A DNA stretch of 33,542 nucleotides, from positions 1-33,542 of the forward strand of contig JAXQGB010000017.1 of the NCBI GenBank assembly GCA_034331105.1. The letters are read 5' to 3'. Under the pieces are notes generated by a model. That model was given only the letters and a program-made list of their open reading frames with translations, was not told the DNA's origin and made no database searches. This document shows, piece after piece, positions 30,986 through 33,542 of this stretch. The translations under genes were made by a program, and so were the position numbers. The DNA is from Caenicola sp034331105 (GTDB lineage: Bacteria; Synergistota; Synergistia; Synergistales; Synergistaceae). Every line of letters starts with the position of its first letter. The stretch's first letter is position 1.

Positions 30986-31834
30986 CTATTTCCGCTCCTG
31001 TACGCTGTCGGCAAGCCTCAGCCAGCTTTCAGCCTCTTCTTTTTTCCCCGCGGCTTCAAGGGCTTTCGCACAGTTTCTGCATGCTCGTGCGTAGTACTGA
31101 TTTCGGCCGAAGCGTTTTTCTATGTTGGAGGCTGCGCGTCTGTAATATTCCGCAGCCTCATCAAAACGACCAAGCATGTACTCGAGCTGGCCCCGTGTCG
31201 CAAGCATGCTGTCCGCGTGCGGATCCCCCGGAAGTGAGGCAAAGAGAGCCTCGGACTTTTCAAGATTTTTCCCGGCTTCGTCAAGTTTTTTCTGGGCCAT
31301 GAGACATATCGCAAGGTTTGCATGGCAGGTAGCGATCTCGGACTGCACGTCCGGCATCTTCTCAAGCATCTCGAGTGACTTGGCAAAATATTCGCCCGCG
31401 CTCTTTACGTCGTTAATTCGGAGCAGGGACTGGGCCATGTTGTTGTACAGACCTGCGTAGCGGTAATCGTCTTCGGGGAGCTGCCAGTCATATATCTTCT
31501 CCACCCAGTCATAAAGCTCAAGGGCCTCTTTCGCCTCTCCGAAAGCGGTCTTCGCCGTGGCGTAGTTCAGAAGGGTGGTGGCGTGCCCGATGCTCCCCTC
31601 CATTTTGCAGGAAGAGATGAGACCGAGCGCAGTCTCCGCGGCCGCGTAGCTCTTTTCCTTGTCTCCGGCAGCGCGCCAGAAGCCCTCCAGCTCGTTGAAG
31701 ATTGTTATCGCAGAGGTGCTATGTCCCTCTTCCCCACACTCCGCTGCCTTATTCTCAAGAAACTCGACAGCCGCCTGCATTTGCCCCTGAGCAAGCATTT
31801 CATCATATTTCCGAAGTATGTTCTCTATGTCCAT
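30986..31834 (-). CDS. Tetratricopeptide-repeat protein
   Basis: The 282-aa helical-repeat protein has TPR units across most of its length, for example NYATAKTAFGEAKEALELYD, NMAQSLLRINDVKSAGEYFAK, NLAICLMAQKKLDEAGKNLE and GQLEYMLGRFDEAAEYYRRA. TPRs bind partner proteins. As first gene of the TPR-DUF4037-DUF4125 set it is likely the scaffold. No signal peptide. AAAGGGA lies upstream of the ATG. It starts 64 bases after the alpha/beta hydrolase gene on the same strand, and composition is GC-rich like its neighbours. Confidence 0.85.
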   Translation of the reverse strand: MDIENILRKYDEMLAQGQMQAAVEFLENKAAECGEEGHSTSAITIFNELEGFWRAAGDKEKSYAAAETALGLISSCKMEGSIGHATTLLNYATAKTAFGEAKEALELYDWVEKIYDWQLPEDDYRYAGLYNNMAQSLLRINDVKSAGEYFAKSLEMLEKMPDVQSEIATCHANLAICLMAQKKLDEAGKNLEKSEALFASLPGDPHADSMLATRGQLEYMLGRFDEAAEYYRRAASNIEKRFGRNQYYARACRNCAKALEAAGKKEEAESWLRLADSVQERK

Positions 31835-31898
31835 TTATCCCATCCCTTTCGTCAAGGTCAGTATTCGGGGTGTGGCGGGCCGCACCTGCTTCCTGTTA

Positions 31899-33203
31899 TC
31901 AGATATCCTCAAAAACCTCATCAAGCCAGTCATATATCCGCTGATTCCCCAATAAGTTCCCGCCGGCCTGACAGTGGAGCTCGCTGCCTTCACCGCTCCT
32001 GAAGACGAGGTAGTTTTTCGGACAGGTAAGCGCATCATAGAGCTTTCTCGGCTGTCCGCCGAAGAATTGTTCAGCATCGGAATCAACGATGAGTGTATGG
32101 CAGGAGATCAGATGGGCACATTCGGCCAGAGTGTACCCGGACTGCTTCAGTTGGAGCTCCGCCGGCGTTTTTGCCCCGAATGTCCATAATCCGTTTGTCA
32201 GTCCCCAGAAAGTCGTAATGTCAGTTTCAGCGACTTGCCAGGATATTGCGTTGACCTCATCGGGGTTATCCTGCACGTATCTGATCAATTCATCCCGCTT
32301 CATGCCCAGCCTCTCATAAGTGGCGGCCCAGTTGTCATAGATCCCTGAATTGGCGATCAGAGCCGCGATCCTGTGTTCATAGGCCGCTGCCCTCGGCGCG
32401 AGATAGCCTCCCATGCTCATGCCATAAAGAGCTATCCGCTTCGGATCGACATCCTCTCTTTTAAGCAGATAGTCGACGACGGGCGTAACCACCTTTTCCC
32501 AATCATGCCTGAAGGGAAGCCCTTGTTTCCTTATCACGCTGCCCTGGCCCGGGCCCTCGAAAATGAGACTGTTATACCCTCTTCGCGCAGCATCCTTAGA
32601 TTGGCCGAGATAGAGCTCCTGTATCGTACCGTCAAACCCCTGGTGCATTATGATGGTGGGAGCGCGCCCGCTCTTTGAAACAGCCGGACAGAAATAACCG
32701 GGAAGATCCGTACCTTCATAAGGGATCCGGACGGCTTCCAGGGAAGGATATGTGAGCTTTCTTGCCTCTTCAAAGCAGTGCTCCATTTTGTTCCACAGAT
32801 AAAGGACAGCGGGATCGTCCGGGTGATCATGGAGATAAAAATCGGCGGACCGATAGTATTCAGAGGCCCTGAGATAGGCATCCCCGGCACTGATTTTGTG
32901 CCCTTTGGACAGGCATTCTTCTGCCGTCTTCTCAATGCGTTCCGCCAAGGCTTTCCATTCATGATACCATGCATCCAGAAGCTGCTGCCGGCTGCCTTCT
33001 TTTTGCTTGATACGGACTGCGGCAGCAAGCGATTCCCCGATGTCAGCACCATGTTCAACAGTCTTGCCCATCACCCTGATCAGCTCGAACACGAGGCTTT
33101 CGTCTTTGAATATGAATCCCTTGTACCATTTCGGCACCTCTGTCCCGGCCCGGTCCCCTTGCGCCTTCTTCAGCGCGGCGATCTCTTCACCGTCATTTCT
33201 CAT
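31899..33203 (-). CDS. Alpha/beta hydrolase with N-terminal helical cap
   Basis: The 434-aa serine hydrolase has an N-terminal helical region of about 150 residues, then the alpha/beta core. The nucleophile elbow is GMSMGG (Ser263), with Asp376 in LIVDSDAEQFF and His410 in GSELHCQAG completing the triad. The oxyanion-side motif is MHQGFDGT. This layout resembles the dipeptidyl-peptidase/FrsA-like and 2,6-dihydroxypseudooxynicotine hydrolase-like group, which cleave esters, amides or C-C bonds; the substrate is unknown. AAAGGGGGA precedes the ATG. It may be first in a unit with the downstream TPR-DUF4037-DUF4125 genes. No signal peptide. Confidence 0.85.
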   Translation of the reverse strand: MRNDGEEIAALKKAQGDRAGTEVPKWYKGFIFKDESLVFELIRVMGKTVEHGADIGESLAAAVRIKQKEGSRQQLLDAWYHEWKALAERIEKTAEECLSKGHKISAGDAYLRASEYYRSADFYLHDHPDDPAVLYLWNKMEHCFEEARKLTYPSLEAVRIPYEGTDLPGYFCPAVSKSGRAPTIIMHQGFDGTIQELYLGQSKDAARRGYNSLIFEGPGQGSVIRKQGLPFRHDWEKVVTPVVDYLLKREDVDPKRIALYGMSMGGYLAPRAAAYEHRIAALIANSGIYDNWAATYERLGMKRDELIRYVQDNPDEVNAISWQVAETDITTFWGLTNGLWTFGAKTPAELQLKQSGYTLAECAHLISCHTLIVDSDAEQFFGGQPRKLYDALTCPKNYLVFRSGEGSELHCQAGGNLLGNQRIYDWLDEVFEDI

Positions 33204-33542
33204 TGTCGGATCCCCCTTTGCTGTTTCCTAAATAAGACTCTTCAGATCCGTTCTTTCACAGAACTGCTTCAAGCCTGACGTGATCGAGATCTGCAGTCCC
33301 TCATGGCTGAAAATTTATAAAATTCAAAAACCAACAACTATATCAAGATGTATTTCAGATTTTAAAGTATCATCAGTTTTTTGCAAATGTTAAATCATGT
33401 TCGCATTATTCGCCGTGCGGCATGAAGATGTTGCACGAAATGGCTGGAGAAAGCCGCTAAACAATGGCTAGCGGCGTGAATCTGGCCGCGGCAAGATACC
33501 GTCTCAGCTGTCAAGTATAAAAGTAAACTTTGTTTCTTGTCT
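33204..33542. other. Intergenic right edge
   Basis: About 340 bases with no supported gene. It presumably carries the promoter of the hydrolase gene; AT-rich sequence around 33310-33400 is permissive, but no clear hexamer pair was chosen. Confidence 0.4.

Overview
The window reads as an accessory-rich stretch of chromosome from an anaerobic, probably Gram-negative-type amino-acid or organic-acid fermenter. A two-subunit 2-oxoacid:ferredoxin oxidoreductase with rubredoxin and a hemerythrin-like protein points to anaerobic metabolism, and a TAXI-type TRAP transporter fits a peptide or organic-acid feeder. I lean towards a Synergistota-like lineage, but this is inference from gene content, not a sequence match. 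No rRNA, tRNA or CRISPR array was recognised. Almost all genes lie on the minus strand; the exceptions are a small nucleotidyltransferase pair and an insertion sequence.

Region 1 (about 0.2-11.5 kb) is a defence island. It holds an AbiE-type (type IV) toxin-antitoxin pair whose toxin gene is frameshifted, and a truncated gene for an MGFG/deoxyribosyltransferase-TIR-like protein cut off beside a block of 23-bp tandem repeats. A complete type I restriction-modification operon follows (hsdR-hsdM-hsdS in transcription order). Downstream of hsdS, in the same direction, is a very AT-rich pair: an 873-aa zinc-hook AAA ATPase of the PrrC/RloC kind and an unrecognised 276-aa protein.

Region 2 (about 12.0-21.5 kb) is a catabolic gene cluster. 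An FCD-domain regulator with an NrpR-type winged helix precedes a strong promoter with an overlapping inverted repeat. Six genes follow: FAD-dependent oxidoreductase, TAXI solute-binding protein, Asp/Glu/hydantoin-racemase-family protein, fused TRAP permease, a divergent IlvD/Edd dehydratase and a thiamine-diphosphate enzyme. A terminator follows the last gene. Together they suggest uptake and stepwise breakdown of a hydroxylated or amino organic acid whose identity I cannot read from sequence. RNA hairpins inside the operon probably adjust relative expression.

Region 3 (22.5-26.1 kb) is an oxidoreductase cluster: rubredoxin (too short to stand out as an ORF), a gamma-alpha fused OFOR subunit, the OFOR beta subunit, a hemerythrin-like protein and a 56-aa membrane protein.

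Region 4 (26.2-29.3 kb) is mobile and accessory. It contains a nucleotidyltransferase-fold protein with a small partner and an IS3-family element with recognisable ends, whose orfB lies unusually in the +1 frame. Mosaic dispersed repeats, also present at 0.03, 21.9 and 22.2 kb, fill the intergenic spaces.

Region 5 (29.4-33.2 kb) is visibly more GC-rich. It carries an alpha/beta hydrolase followed by a TPR-DUF4037-DUF4125 trio, a conserved but uncharacterised set containing another nucleotidyltransferase-like fold.
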